DNA from: Desulforapulum autotrophicum HRM2
Lineage (GTDB): Bacteria > Desulfobacterota > Desulfobacteria > Desulfobacterales > Desulfobacteraceae
NCBI RefSeq assembly: GCF_000020365.1
Contig: NC_012108.1
Coordinates: 2,728,001 to 2,792,000 of the forward strand
Length of the DNA stretch: 64,000 bases
Reading direction: 5' to 3'
Below, one piece after another: positions 25,426 through 35,882 of the stretch. The first letter of the stretch is position 1. Each line of letters starts with the position of its first letter. Both the position numbers and the translations under genes were made by a program. A model generated the notes under the pieces. That model searched no databases. It saw only the letters and a program-made list of their open reading frames with translations, and was not told the origin of the DNA.

Positions 25426-27972
25426 ATGGAAAAACAAAAAAGACTGAAAAGTCAAATCAATGATCTATTCCCCACCAAGATCCAAGGATTCGATTCCCTT
25501 GCCGAACTTGCGCTGGATATGAATTGGTCGTGGAACCATTGCACAGACGACATATGGAGACAGATTGATAGGCCGCTTTGGGAGTTCACACAAAATCCCT
25601 GGGTGCTTCTGCAAACAGTCTCGCAGGATCGACTCAGTCATGTTCTGGCTGATCGTGGTTTTCGCAAGAAGGTGGACGCTCTTGTGCAGGCCAGGCGCAA
25701 GGCAGCCAAATCACCGGCATGGTTTCAGCAAAATTATTCAAAGTCTCCCCTGACCGTCGTCGCCTATTTCTGCATGGAATTCATGTTGAGCGAAGCGTTG
25801 CCCATTTATTCAGGCGGGTTGGGCAATGTGGCCGGAGATCAACTCAAGGCGGCCAGCGATCTGGGTGTGCCGGTAATTGGTGTGGGGCTCCTTTATCAGC
25901 AGGGGTATTTCCGCCAGGTAATAGACAAGAATGGCGCACAACAGGCACTTTTTCCGTACAATGATCCGGGGCAGTTACCGATCACACCGTTGCGTCGGCC
26001 CAATGGCGAATGGGTGCGGTTGGAAATCCGGTTGCCAGGTTATTCCGTTTGGCTGAGAACCTGGCAGGTCCAGGTCGGCCGGGTTAAATTATATTTGCTG
26101 GACAGTAATGACGCGGCTAATTATCCCGCCCATCGCGGGATTACCAGTGAACTGTATGGCGGCGGTCCAGAACTGCGTCTCAAGCAGGAAATTCTTCTGG
26201 GTATCGGTGGATGGCATTTGCTTAATGAACTGGGCATAAAGCCTGAAGTATGCCACCTGAATGAAGGCCATGCGGCTTTTGCAGTGCTGGAAAGGGCTCG
26301 AACCTTTATGGATGATACCGGGCAATCCTTTGAGGTGGCACTCACCGTCACCCGGGCGGGCAACCTTTTTACCACCCACACACCCGTGGAAGCGGGTTTC
26401 GACCGTTTTGCACCGGCCCTCATCGCCCAATACCTAGGCTGGTATGCCAAAAACAAGCTCGGCATCCCGCTCCACGACCTGCTTGCCCTTGGTCGACAGG
26501 ACCCGAACAACACGGCTGAACCATTTAATATGGCTTACCTGGCAGTCCGGGGAAGTGGGGCTGTCAACGGTGTCAGCCGTTTGCACGGGAAGGTGAGCCA
26601 GAAAATTTTCACACCACTCTTTCCCCGGTGGCCAAAAGTGGAAATCCCCATTGGACATATTACCAACGGTGTCCATATGCCGACCTGGGACTCTGAAGCG
26701 TCTGATGATCTCTGGACAAAAGCCTGCGGGAAAGACCGATGGCTTGGGGCGGGCGAAACATTGGGACAGAATATTCACAAGATTACGGATGCCAGACTAT
26801 GGCGATTTCGAACCGATGGTTGCAAATCTCTTGTTGAATATGTTCGAAAACGTTTATCCCTGCAGCTATCCGCTTCAGGTGCATCGTCACAGGAGGTTGA
26901 TGATGCAATGCATTTGTTTGATCCCCAGGTTTTAACATTGGGCTTTGCCCGGCGTTTTGCCACTTATAAGAGACCAAACCTGCTGCTTCATGATCCTGAA
27001 CGCCTGCTGCGCCTGTTGAGCAATCCCGGGCGCCCGGTGCAGCTCATCCTTGCCGGCAAAGCACATCCGGCCGACGAGGCCGGCCGGTCATTAATACAGC
27101 AGTGGACCCAGTTCGCCCGCCGGCCTGAGGTACGACCCCATGTGATATTTCTCAGCGATTACGACATGCATTTAACCCAGCGTCTGGTTCAGGGGGTGGA
27201 TGTCTGGCTCAATACCCCCCTGCGCCCTTGGGAAGCAAGTGGAACCAGTGGCATGAAGGTGCTTGTTAACGGCGGAATCAATCTTTCCGAGCTTGACGGC
27301 TGGTGGGCGGAAGCATACACACCGGGAACGGGATGGGCACTGGGAGACGGCAGGGAACATGGCAATGACCCTTCCTGGAATGCTGATGAAGCCGAAGCGC
27401 TCTATGACCTGCTCGAACGAGAAGTGATCCCTGAATTTTATTCACGTGACGCAAACGGGATAGCCACTGCATGGGTTGCACGGATGCGGGAAAGTATGGC
27501 GCACTTGACACCACGGTTTTCCTCAAATCGAACGGTTCGCGAATACACGGAACAGCATTATCTCCCAGCGGCCAATGCATACCGTAAACGCTCTGCGAAT
27601 AAGGGTACGGCAGGCAAGCAGATTATCGATAGGCACAACCTGCGGGAACAAAAATGGGATGCACTGCATTTTGGTGAGGTTAAGGTGGAGACGCGCGACG
27701 GACAGTATATATTTGAAATTTTTCTCTATCTCAATGATCTTGACCCTGATGCAGTACGAGTAGAAATTTATGCCGAAGGCATTGATGGAGAAATGCCGGT
27801 ACGGCAGAAGATGAAACTTATTCGTCAAACCCATGAAGCCTTGGATACTTATGTTTACACCGCGGCGGTGTCTGCGGTCCGCCCGTTGACTGATTACTCT
27901 CCTCGGGTCATCCCACATGATGACGCCATTGCGATTCCTCTGGAAGAAACACGGATCCTGTGGCAGCGATGA
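25426..27972 (+). CDS. glgP: Alpha-glucan (glycogen/maltodextrin) phosphorylase
   Basis: An 848-residue GT35 enzyme that releases glucose 1-phosphate from alpha-1,4-glucans using pyridoxal phosphate. An N-terminal DUF3417-like segment opens with LAELALDMNWSWNHC, typical of the shorter archaeal/Thermotoga branch. The substrate region has YFCMEFMLSEALPIYSGGLG. The cofactor lysine is Lys611 in EASGTSGMKVLVNGGI. FTTHTPVEAGFDRF and EVCHLNEGHAAF are also diagnostic. About 130 residues at the C-terminus (from GEVKVETRDG) form an extra beta domain. It stands alone; no glycogen synthase or branching enzyme is nearby. Confidence 0.93.
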   Translation: MEKQKRLKSQINDLFPTKIQGFDSLAELALDMNWSWNHCTDDIWRQIDRPLWEFTQNPWVLLQTVSQDRLSHVLADRGFRKKVDALVQARRKAAKSPAWFQQNYSKSPLTVVAYFCMEFMLSEALPIYSGGLGNVAGDQLKAASDLGVPVIGVGLLYQQGYFRQVIDKNGAQQALFPYNDPGQLPITPLRRPNGEWVRLEIRLPGYSVWLRTWQVQVGRVKLYLLDSNDAANYPAHRGITSELYGGGPELRLKQEILLGIGGWHLLNELGIKPEVCHLNEGHAAFAVLERARTFMDDTGQSFEVALTVTRAGNLFTTHTPVEAGFDRFAPALIAQYLGWYAKNKLGIPLHDLLALGRQDPNNTAEPFNMAYLAVRGSGAVNGVSRLHGKVSQKIFTPLFPRWPKVEIPIGHITNGVHMPTWDSEASDDLWTKACGKDRWLGAGETLGQNIHKITDARLWRFRTDGCKSLVEYVRKRLSLQLSASGASSQEVDDAMHLFDPQVLTLGFARRFATYKRPNLLLHDPERLLRLLSNPGRPVQLILAGKAHPADEAGRSLIQQWTQFARRPEVRPHVIFLSDYDMHLTQRLVQGVDVWLNTPLRPWEASGTSGMKVLVNGGINLSELDGWWAEAYTPGTGWALGDGREHGNDPSWNADEAEALYDLLEREVIPEFYSRDANGIATAWVARMRESMAHLTPRFSSNRTVREYTEQHYLPAANAYRKRSANKGTAGKQIIDRHNLREQKWDALHFGEVKVETRDGQYIFEIFLYLNDLDPDAVRVEIYAEGIDGEMPVRQKMKLIRQTHEALDTYVYTAAVSAVRPLTDYSPRVIPHDDAIAIPLEETRILWQR

Positions 27973-28176
27973 TTCAATCAAATGAAAGACTTCTTATAAA
28001 AGGCCAAAGGAGACTAAATCCCACACAAAAAAGTTGTTTTATCTGGCAAAATAAAATTTTTAAAGGTATCGTAAATAAAGAAAAAATCAGTCTTTACATA
28101 AGACCCTCTTTATAAATTGGTTGACATCAATCAGCTTTTAAACTTGCAGGCGGGCTTTTTTTGACGCGGAGCAATC

Positions 28177-31100
28177 ATGAGAAAAAAAATCAACCTGATC
28201 AAATTCATACAGATATGGGGAATCATTTTTATAGTCGGATTCGGCGTTAGTATTATTTTTATTGATATTATCAGTTTTTATCGTGATCTTAATTCCCGTA
28301 CTGATCAAATACGTTCAGATTACATTGCCCAGCATAAACAAATCATCAAACAGGAAGTGATGCGTGTTGTTGATATGATTCGTTATGAAAAAGCACAAAG
28401 TGAAAGCGTAACAAGGGCAGAGATCAAATCGCGGGTTTATGAAGCATTTGATATTGCACATAATATTTACCTGCAAAATCAGGAGAATGAAAGTAAATCA
28501 AAAATTCAGCAAATGATTCTGGATGCATTAAGGCCCATCCGATTTGAAAACGGAAGGGGTTATTATTTTGCAATCCGCCTGGATGGTAGAGTAGTCCTTT
28601 TTGCGCACAAACCTCAGATGGAAGGATTAAATCTGCTAAATATTCAAGACACACGAGCCCGATATATCAACAAAGATATGATCAAAATTGCAAAACAATC
28701 CCACGAAGGCTTTTATGAATACCACTGGACAAAACCGGGTTCACCAGGCAACGACTTTAAGAAAATCACTTTTATCAAACAATTTGAGCCCTACGACTGG
28801 TTTGTCGGGACTGGTTTGTATGTGGGTGATGTTGAGAGTCAGATCAAAGCTGACCTGCTATCAACGATCAGCAGGATCCGGTTTGGAAAAGAAGGATATG
28901 TTTTTGTCAACAAATTCAATGGGGATGCTTTAGTCTCAAATGGACAACTTTTTTCCGGAACAAAAAAACTTTGGAAGGTTTTTGATGATAATCCTAAAAA
29001 GATGAAAGATATTTTTAAAATGGAACATAGTGCCGCTTTAAAATCTGAAGGTGATTATCTTTATTACTCACATATTAAATTGACTAACTCAGGCAAAGAA
29101 TCTCAAAAAATATCATTTGTTTACGGAATCCCTGGTTTGCAATGGATTGTCGGTGCTGGCGTTTATCTTGATGATTTAGAAACAAATATCGGTTTAATGC
29201 AAACGGCGTTAAACAATCATATGAAAATAAAAATTCTTTATTCTATCCTGTTGATCACGGTGATATTGACGGTTTTTTCTCTGTTTTATAATCGGTTGAA
29301 CAAGGGACTCAGGAATGATTTTAAACTTTTAAATTCATTCTTTAACAGGGTGGGGCATTCGGATGAAAAAATTGATCGTGAACATATTAAATTTACTGAA
29401 CTTGATCAGATGGCGGAATATGCCGACAAGATGCTGACGGACCGCCGGCAGGCGGAAAAAACGTTGGGAGAGAGCGAAGCAAAATATCGGCTTTTGGTTG
29501 AGAATCAAACCGACATGGTGGTGAAGGTGGATACTGAGGGCCGGTTTTTGTTTGTCAGTCCATCCTACTGCAAAGTGTTTGATAAAAAAGAAGAAGAACT
29601 GTTGGGTCAAAAATTTATGCACCTTGTCCATGAAGAGGATCAAGAGTCAACAGCAAAGGCAATGGAAACGCTTCTTTCTCCCCCCCACACCGCCTACATG
29701 GAACAGCGGGCTTTAACAAAAGAGGGCTGGCGGTGGCTTGCATGGGTAGATACGGCAGTTCTTGACGATGATGGAAAAATCACAGAAATCATCGGGGTGG
29801 GCCGTGATATCACTAAACGCAAGCAGATGGAAGATTCGTTACTTAGAATATCCCAGGAATGGCAAACCACCTTCGATGCCACCAACAGCGTAATCTGGAT
29901 TCTTGATAAAAATCAGCAGGTGGTTCGCTCCAACAAGACTGCTGAGCATTTTTTCAAAAAATCAATTGATCAAATGATTGGGAAACAATGCTGGGAAATT
30001 GTACATGGCACAGACCTGCCCATCGATGAATGTCCTCTTAACAAAGCACGTGAAAGCCTGCGCCGTGAAACCATGGATCTCCAGATCGGCGAAGGTTGGT
30101 TTGAAATTGCCGTGGACCCGTTCTTGGATTCAGCAGGACAGTTTTCCGGAGCTGTTCATATCATTACAGACATCACTGAACGTAAAAGGGCGGAAGCAGA
30201 AAAAACCAAATTGGAAGCTCAATACCGTCAGGCCCAGAAGATGGAATCCGTTGGACGTCTGGCAGGTGGAGTCGCCCACGATTACAATAATGCATTAAGT
30301 GTGATCATGGGTTACACTGAAATGGCTATAGATAAGATAGATCCAGTCGAACCACTGTATGCTGATCTTAATGAAGTTCTCAAGGCCGCAAGACGTGCAA
30401 CAGATATTACCAGACAATTGCTGGCCTTTGCCCGCAAACAGGTTATAGCGCCCAAGGTGGTTGATTTAAATGAAACCGTCGAGGCCATGCTTAAGATGCT
30501 CCAGCGCCTCATCGGTGAAGATATCACGCTTGCCTGGTTGCCAGGACCTGAATTATGGCCCATCAAAATGGACCCGTCCCAGATTGACCAGATTTTGGCT
30601 AATTTATGTGTTAATGCCCGGGATGCCATCACCGAAGTCGGTAAAGTCACTATTGAAACCAAGATGGAAACTTTTGATACAGCTTATTGTGCCGATCACC
30701 AGGGCTTTATCCCGGGCGAATTTGTCATGCTGATTCTAAGTGATAACGGCTGTGGCATGCATGAAGAGATCCGGAATAATATTTTCGAACCATTTTTCAC
30801 CACAAAGAGTAAAGACAAGGGAACAGGGCTTGGATTGGCAACAGTTTACGGCATTGTCAAGCAAAACAGCGGATTCATCAACGTATACAGTGAACCCGGC
30901 ATTGGGACGACCTTCAAGCTATATTTTCCCCGGCATGAGGGAGATTGTATTACGGTTCAAACAAAAAACACTGAAGAAATTCCCCAGGGTAGCGGTGAAA
31001 CAATTATGCTTGTGGAAGATGATCCAGCTATTTTAAAACTTGCCCAGCAGATCCTCAGTGGATTGGGTTATAATGTGTGGCCCTCAAATACACCGAAAGG

Positions 31101-31374
31101 GGCCGTAACTTGGGCTGAGAATCATACAGGCAAAATTCATCTGCTCATCACGGATGTGATTCTGCCTGAGATGAATGGGCTTGAACTTGCAAATAAGCTG
31201 CAATCCCTTCACCCTGATCTCAAATGTATCTTCATGTCTGGATATACGGCTGATGCCATTGCCCATCATGGTGTTCTTGACGGTGATGTGACTTTTATTC
31301 AGAAGCCATTCTCCAAATTAAATCTGGCAAAGATTGTCAGAAAAGTTTTAAATGGCCGGTTGAACAGGGCTTGA
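28177..31374 (+). CDS. Hybrid sensor histidine kinase: Cache, two PAS, kinase, receiver
   Basis: A 1065-residue membrane kinase. Helix 1 is at about 8-30 and a large periplasmic Cache sensor fills 35-345, with two similar units ([20 protein letters not shown] and [20 protein letters not shown]). Helix 2 lies at about 350-372 ([19 protein letters not shown]). Two PAS domains cover about 430-550 and 555-680. The kinase has His701 in [12 protein letters not shown], then [12 protein letters not shown] and [16 protein letters not shown] lobes. A C-terminal receiver has Asp993 in [11 protein letters not shown] and Lys in FIQKPFS. No partner regulator is adjacent, so output is probably through a distant protein or phosphorelay. 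Ligand unknown; Cache domains often bind small organic acids. Confidence 0.92.
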   Translation: MRKKINLIKFIQIWGIIFIVGFGVSIIFIDIISFYRDLNSRTDQIRSDYIAQHKQIIKQEVMRVVDMIRYEKAQSESVTRAEIKSRVYEAFDIAHNIYLQNQENESKSKIQQMILDALRPIRFENGRGYYFAIRLDGRVVLFAHKPQMEGLNLLNIQDTRARYINKDMIKIAKQSHEGFYEYHWTKPGSPGNDFKKITFIKQFEPYDWFVGTGLYVGDVESQIKADLLSTISRIRFGKEGYVFVNKFNGDALVSNGQLFSGTKKLWKVFDDNPKKMKDIFKMEHSAALKSEGDYLYYSHIKLTNSGKESQKISFVYGIPGLQWIVGAGVYLDDLETNIGLMQTALNNHMKIKILYSILLITVILTVFSLFYNRLNKGLRNDFKLLNSFFNRVGHSDEKIDREHIKFTELDQMAEYADKMLTDRRQAEKTLGESEAKYRLLVENQTDMVVKVDTEGRFLFVSPSYCKVFDKKEEELLGQKFMHLVHEEDQESTAKAMETLLSPPHTAYMEQRALTKEGWRWLAWVDTAVLDDDGKITEIIGVGRDITKRKQMEDSLLRISQEWQTTFDATNSVIWILDKNQQVVRSNKTAEHFFKKSIDQMIGKQCWEIVHGTDLPIDECPLNKARESLRRETMDLQIGEGWFEIAVDPFLDSAGQFSGAVHIITDITERKRAEAEKTKLEAQYRQAQKMESVGRLAGGVAHDYNNALSVIMGYTEMAIDKIDPVEPLYADLNEVLKAARRATDITRQLLAFARKQVIAPKVVDLNETVEAMLKMLQRLIGEDITLAWLPGPELWPIKMDPSQIDQILANLCVNARDAITEVGKVTIETKMETFDTAYCADHQGFIPGEFVMLILSDNGCGMHEEIRNNIFEPFFTTKSKDKGTGLGLATVYGIVKQNSGFINVYSEPGIGTTFKLYFPRHEGDCITVQTKNTEEIPQGSGETIMLVEDDPAILKLAQQILSGLGYNVWPSNTPKGAVTWAENHTGKIHLLITDVILPEMNGLELANKLQSLHPDLKCIFMSGYTADAIAHHGVLDGDVTFIQKPFSKLNLAKIVRKVLNGRLNRA

Positions 31375-31380
31375 AATCCA

Positions 31381-31872
31381 TGCCTTGACCATGGCATCAC
31401 ATCCCTGGGGGGTTCCAATAAGGGTAACTGCTGAACCAATGTTGCTTGATACAGCAAGCCCCATGAAAAAATGGAAGGAGATTTAATCCGGCTTAAATTA
31501 AAAAAAGCGCCAACACCGGTGTGAATGCAAAACACACGATGTCATTTGCCAATAATGGTGACAACAGGGCACTTACAACCATGGTGAACAATAAAAACAG
31601 TCTTGGATGGGTATAAAATGGCACAATTTCCAGTGAAACCCAGGTGTACCCCCCCCAAGTCGAAGTTGTGCAGAAATAATCATTAAAGCGTAAAGCAGCA
31701 ATATAGTGGGCAGATCAATGGATTTTAATACATCTTCCGGGGTATCAACACCAGAAACCACCATGGCTATGGTGCCAAGAAGAGCAATGCCAACTCGGTC
31801 GATAATCAGTCCCGGTATTTTTCCAAGGGCCATGCCGATATAGGCAGAACAAAAAACAATCAGGCTCAACAT
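31381..31872 (-). pseudogene. Decayed SLC13/ArsB-type permease fragment
   Basis: The minus strand begins MLSLIVFCSAYIGMALGKIP and continues DLPTILLLYALMIISAQLRL. A run of eight G (plus-strand C at 31649-31656) then shifts the frame. The correct continuation, WVSLEIVPFYTHPRLFLLF then LLANDIVCFAFTPVLALFL, reads in another frame, hits TAA, and after a second shift at a T run gives MGLAVSSNIGSAVTLIGTPQ. These are the recognisable segments of an ion-transporter superfamily permease, but most of the roughly 400-residue protein is missing. It abuts the 3' end of the hybrid kinase gene. Confidence 0.75.
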
Positions 31873-31920
31873 CGGTAGAAAGCATTTATTATCATGATCA
31901 CGCGCGGTTTATGGAACGTT

Positions 31921-32211
31921 TTACTTCTCCAGGATCTGGATGGTCGAGATATTGTTGATCGGCACAATACATTTTTTGATATGAGTTGAAAAAAAAAGAT
32001 ATCTTTTGATATGAACATTCCTCAATACCAGATGGGTTCCGGTTTCTGACAAGTCAGCAACATCAGCGTTGAAGAAAAATCGGGTGTTCTGTACAGGATC
32101 TTTTTCCTTGAATACCAGTTTGACCTTTTTGTCCACCAGGTTGAGGTAATCACCCACTTTTTCCAGTTTGAGCAGACCTTGAATCTGAAATTGTACTTTT
32201 TTGTTTGTCAT
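31921..32211 (-). CDS. Unrecognised 96-residue protein (intact member of a pair)
   Basis: The frame starts MTNKKVQFQIQGLLKLEKVG and ends STHIKKCIVPINNISTIQIL plus a short tail. It is predicted beta-rich with alternating charged and hydrophobic residues, somewhat like a small OB or PilZ-type barrel, but I cannot assign it. The ATG follows AGGCGA. A shortened, stop-ridden copy lies at 57.4-57.6 kb, upstream of the subtilase. No signal peptide. It sits between the decayed permease and a MITE-like palindrome. Confidence 0.55.
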   Translation of the reverse strand: MTNKKVQFQIQGLLKLEKVGDYLNLVDKKVKLVFKEKDPVQNTRFFFNADVADLSETGTHLVLRNVHIKRYLFFSTHIKKCIVPINNISTIQILEK

Positions 32212-32253
32212 TGAATCGCCTGTGTCTTGATTGTTTTTTGTTCAACTTTTAAA

Positions 32254-32417
32254 CTTAGGGTTCACTCAAAAATAAATTACCAATTTTGGTGGTCAAGTCG
32301 CCTGCCCTGCAAGGCGTGAAAATGCAGGCATATCAGGAATACGCCGAATTTTCACAACGCGGCAGGGCTAGATGAATTGGCCTCCAAAATGTAAAGTTGT
32401 TTTTGAGTGAGCCCTTA
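32254..32417. repeat. MITE-like palindromic element
   Basis: A 164-base element whose ends are inverted repeats, TTAGGGTTCACTCAAAAA at the left (from 32255) and TTTTTGAGTGAGCCCTTAA at the right (to 32417), about 16 of 18 bases complementary. Inside are CCAATTTTGG/CCAAAAT, GCCCTGC/GCAGGGC and TGAAAAT/ATTTTCA pairs, so the element folds into one long hairpin. It has no coding capacity. The rest of 32212-32551 holds nothing else I can support. Confidence 0.65.
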
Positions 32418-32551
32418 AGTCCTGGTGGATGGGGTCGGTTGTTATATTCCACTTTTTATCAGAATGACTCCATATACATTAAACCAGCAAAAAGAACAAT
32501 AATGCAAACACCATGTAAACAGTCAATCCCGAAAGTTGAGTTGTTTTATGT

Positions 32552-33787
32552 TCAAGCCGGGTTTTCACCAAGCATATCCTTCAGGGGCATTGCTGTGATT
32601 TTTCTGTCCAGATCATTTTCAAGGGCAGCCACCACAAGACCAGCAGAGTTGTCACCAAAAATGTTAGTCGTTGTTCTGAACATGTCAAGTATTCTGTCGA
32701 TTCCTGCCACAATGGCGATGCCTTCCAGGGGGAGTCCCACGGATTCCAGTACCAGGGTGAGCATGATCAGACCGCCTCCGGGTATGCTGGCGGTTCCGAT
32801 GGAAGCAAGCACTGCTGTCATCACAATGGTGGCCTGCTGGGAGAAAGAAAGATCAACCCCGTAGATATTGGCCACAAATATTGCACCGACAGACTGATAA
32901 AGGGCTGTTCCGTCCATGTTTATGGTAAGGGCCATGGGCAGTGTAAAACCAGACACCCGGTCTGCCACACCCAGCTGTTTCTGGGCGCGCATGGTAAAGG
33001 GAAAAGCTGCGGCTGCGCTGCAGGTACTCAGCCCGACCAGGGCAGGTTCCATGACTTTTTTGAAATAATGAATGGGGCTTGTGCGGCCCAGGAGCTTTAC
33101 AGCACCGGAGTAGGTGAAAACAATGTGAATAACGCAAGCGATGAAAGTGGCCGCAATCAGTTTGCCCATGGGCAGTAAAATGGCAAGACCGAATTTACCA
33201 CTGGTCCAGGCGATCAGGGCAAACACGCCATAGGGTGCCATTTTAATTACGATATCGGAGAATTTAAACATTACCTCTGCCATGGCACGGAAGAAATCTG
33301 CCACAGGCTTCCCCTTGTCTCCTGCCAGGGCCAGGGCCCCACCGAATAAAAGGGCAAAGACAATAATCTGGAGTACATTACCTTTGGCCAGGGCCTCAAT
33401 GGGATTAAGGGGAACCATGTTGACTATCATCTGCATGGGGGAAACAGGTGTCGGCCGGGTAATGTCAGCCACTTCACCCAGGGAGAGCCCAATGCCAGGC
33501 TGGATAATATTGGCAACCACAAGCCCGATGACCACTGCAAAAAAAGTGGTTGTTATAAAATAAATCACAGTTTTTATTCCCAGGGAACCGATTTTTTTCG
33601 GATCTCCGGCACTGACAACACCGGTAATTAAAGTGGATAAAATCAAGGGAACAACGATGAGTCTCAGACAGCGAATAAAAATGTCTCCAATGGGTTTCAG
33701 GTAAGCCGCTTTTTCCCCAAGGATGATGCCTGCAAAAAAACCAGCAACAAGACCAATGATGATTTTGTGATAAAGTTTAAGCTTCAT
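32552..33787 (-). CDS. Dicarboxylate/amino acid:cation symporter (DAACS, GltP/DctA-like)
   Basis: A 411-residue inner-membrane transporter with about eight helices and two hairpin loops, taking up glutamate, aspartate or C4-dicarboxylates with Na+ or H+. Signature segments are LSTCSAAAAFPFTMRAQKQL (hairpin 1), LTINMDGTALYQSVGAIF (NMDGT motif), SIGTASIPGGGLIM (hairpin 2) and IAGIDRILDMFRTTTNIFGD (helix 8). Full length. The ATG follows AGGAG. It is divergent from the TRAP binding-protein gene, with 270-320 bases between; the nearby sensor kinase may regulate both. Substrate cannot be fixed from sequence alone. Confidence 0.92.
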   Translation of the reverse strand: MKLKLYHKIIIGLVAGFFAGIILGEKAAYLKPIGDIFIRCLRLIVVPLILSTLITGVVSAGDPKKIGSLGIKTVIYFITTTFFAVVIGLVVANIIQPGIGLSLGEVADITRPTPVSPMQMIVNMVPLNPIEALAKGNVLQIIVFALLFGGALALAGDKGKPVADFFRAMAEVMFKFSDIVIKMAPYGVFALIAWTSGKFGLAILLPMGKLIAATFIACVIHIVFTYSGAVKLLGRTSPIHYFKKVMEPALVGLSTCSAAAAFPFTMRAQKQLGVADRVSGFTLPMALTINMDGTALYQSVGAIFVANIYGVDLSFSQQATIVMTAVLASIGTASIPGGGLIMLTLVLESVGLPLEGIAIVAGIDRILDMFRTTTNIFGDNSAGLVVAALENDLDRKITAMPLKDMLGENPA

Positions 33788-34105
33788 GCCATTCTCCTAA
33801 AATAATAATTTTTTGATGATGTAACAATTGATCATTTCGTTGTCTATTTCTGACGATCACATTAGGGAACTTGGGGTACATTGTCTATTGGGGAAACCCC
33901 TAAAAAAAGATTTAAAAGCACCTATTTAATAAAAGAACAGCAGCTTGGAAATCGATATATTTCCCCTTGCTTTTTTTGGGGAAATGATAAGAGAATCTGA
34001 GAACAATTTGTTTTCCAAGGCAGGCAGTATCAAGAAGAGAAGAACTTATCTGAATGGTTGCCTGAAAATTGTGATGCCAAAAAAACGGGGATGGAACCTT
34101 TTGAG
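33788..34105. other. Divergent promoter region
   Basis: About 320 bases between the divergent symporter and TRAP binding-protein genes. It is AT-rich and contains a GGGGAAACCCCT palindrome near 33890. I see no coding sequence; promoters for both genes must lie here. Confidence 0.4.
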
Positions 34106-35251
34106 ATGAAAAAAAACATACTGGAAAAAATGCTGCAATTGTCGGGAACCGCCACAACGGTTACTGCCATTGCGGCCATGGGCTTTTTTCTGTCATTACT
34201 GTGGGGGGGTATTTTTAAAACCCACTATATTGCCCGGGCTGAAACATTGACACTCACCTATGCCACCAATACAGAACCCGTAGGATTACGGGGCATTGCC
34301 GAAAAAGGGTTTATTGATGAAATAGAAAAGTTGGGCAAAGGAAGGATTAAAATCAAGGTATATTGGCGTCAGTCCTACCTCATTGACAAGGAAATCCTGG
34401 AAGGGGTAAAGGACGGTACCGTGGATATGGGGCATGTAAACATAAATTATTATCCTAAGCGACTGGTCAAAAACGGTGGGATAACTCTTTTACAGCAGGG
34501 ACCGGACCGTTACGAGGACAGGATATGGGTATATAACAAGATCTACCAGGATATTCCAGAGTTGGGTGCAGAATTTGAGAACTACAAGCAAAAAATCATA
34601 TACACCTATTCCGTGCTTCCCCTTGCAGGCTGCTTTACCAGGGAGGCGACCTCACTTGGGGATTTTAAAGACCGGAGAATCCGGGCCTCAAGCCGCTGGC
34701 TTTTAAAGATCCTCGAGGGTGCCGGGGCAATCCCGGTGGATACCCCCTGGAAAGACAGCTATCTGGCGCTTAAAACCAATGCCCTGGAAGGGGTTTTTAC
34801 CAATATAGATGCCATCCACAGAATCAATCTGGATGAAATTGCTCCACATATTGTAATATTCCGGGAACTCTGGAATCCCGTTCCCTTCCATGTCACCATA
34901 AATCTTCCAAGATGGAACAGTTTACCCAGGGACATCCAAACAGTGATTGAGCTAGCATCTGAAAACGCCAGCAAGAGATTTGCCAACATCTATCGGCCCA
35001 TGCTGGACGAGATCGTTTCAGACCAGAGAAAGGCGGGATATACGGTAACTTTCGCCACAAAAAAAGATATTCAGGACTGGCTCGCCCTCAAGGAAATTGA
35101 AAAGGTCAAGGCCCAGTGGATCAAAGAGGTTAATCTGGTTACAGTCAACGGGAATGCAGGGAGTATCCTTGAAAAAATTGAACAAATTGCAGCCCAGGGG
35201 ATCATGAAGCAGTCCGGGTCCGTCATCCAAGCTCCACCAGCCCTTTTCTGA
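34106..35251 (+). CDS. TRAP-type substrate-binding protein (DctP-like), orphan
   Basis: A 381-residue exported binding protein. An uncleaved-looking long leader (TAIAAMGFFLSLLWGGIFKT) precedes the mature start near ARAETLTLTYATNTEP. The body is DctP-like: KEILEGVKDGTVDMGHVNIN, LGDFKDRRIRASSRWLLKIL with the conserved Arg that binds carboxylate, and WNPVPFHVTINLPRWNSLP. The start at 34106 is preferred (GGAACC nine bases upstream); TTG at 34058 and ATG at 34091 are in frame. No TRAP membrane genes follow. Instead the gene converges on, and overlaps by 29 bases, a two-component regulator gene, so a sensing role is plausible. Confidence 0.82.
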   Translation: MKKNILEKMLQLSGTATTVTAIAAMGFFLSLLWGGIFKTHYIARAETLTLTYATNTEPVGLRGIAEKGFIDEIEKLGKGRIKIKVYWRQSYLIDKEILEGVKDGTVDMGHVNINYYPKRLVKNGGITLLQQGPDRYEDRIWVYNKIYQDIPELGAEFENYKQKIIYTYSVLPLAGCFTREATSLGDFKDRRIRASSRWLLKILEGAGAIPVDTPWKDSYLALKTNALEGVFTNIDAIHRINLDEIAPHIVIFRELWNPVPFHVTINLPRWNSLPRDIQTVIELASENASKRFANIYRPMLDEIVSDQRKAGYTVTFATKKDIQDWLALKEIEKVKAQWIKEVNLVTVNGNAGSILEKIEQIAAQGIMKQSGSVIQAPPALF

Positions 35252-35882
35252 TGGCGTATTTGGTCAATTCCGCAGTCCCGTTGAGCCCAAGTTTTTTTTG
35301 GATATGGTTTCGGTGGGCTTCCACAGTCTTGGGGCTGATATAGAGGTGGCCTGCGATCTCCCGGTTCGCGTGTCCCTCGGCTATCAGTTGCAGTACCTCT
35401 CTTTCCCGGGCAGACAATAGATCCAGTCCCCTGGGTTCAAGGCTGAGGCCCTGCTTTTGCTGGACATAATTTTTAATCACCTTTTTGGAAATGGAAGGGC
35501 TGAGAAAGCAATCTCCTGCATGGGCTGCATGGATCGCTTTGATTAAATCAGTGGGGGCGGATCGTTTGATCAGGTAACCAGACGCCCCGGCCCGCAGGGT
35601 TTCAAAAATATACTCTTCAGTACTGTGCATGGACAGGATCAAAATTTTTACATCCGGATACTTTTTTTTGAGCTGACGCGTTGCATCCATGCCGTTTAAT
35701 TCCGGCATGGAGATATCCATCAGCACCACATCCGGGGCTAATTCTTCTACCATTTTAATGGCTTCCCTTCCATTCTCAGCTTCTCCAACCACCTCAATGT
35801 CTGGCTCTGAATAGAGAAGGGAACAGAGCCCTTTTCGAACGATGGTATGATCTTCAGCCACAAGCACCTTGATTTTGTTCAT
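35223..35882 (-). CDS. NarL/FixJ-family response regulator
   Basis: A 219-residue regulator. Receiver domain begins MNKIKVLVAEDHTIVRKGL with phospho-acceptor Asp in DVVLMDISMPELNG and Lys in SGYLIKRSAPT. A LuxR helix-turn-helix follows, LSAREREVLQLIAEGHANRE and ISPKTVEAHRNHIQKKL. The start ATG overlaps the kinase stop (ATGA), which fixes it at 35882. It forms a two-component system with the upstream kinase and its 3' end overlaps the convergent TRAP binding-protein gene by 29 bases. Confidence 0.93.
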   Translation of the reverse strand: MNKIKVLVAEDHTIVRKGLCSLLYSEPDIEVVGEAENGREAIKMVEELAPDVVLMDISMPELNGMDATRQLKKKYPDVKILILSMHSTEEYIFETLRAGASGYLIKRSAPTDLIKAIHAAHAGDCFLSPSISKKVIKNYVQQKQGLSLEPRGLDLLSAREREVLQLIAEGHANREIAGHLYISPKTVEAHRNHIQKKLGLNGTAELTKYAIRKGLVELG

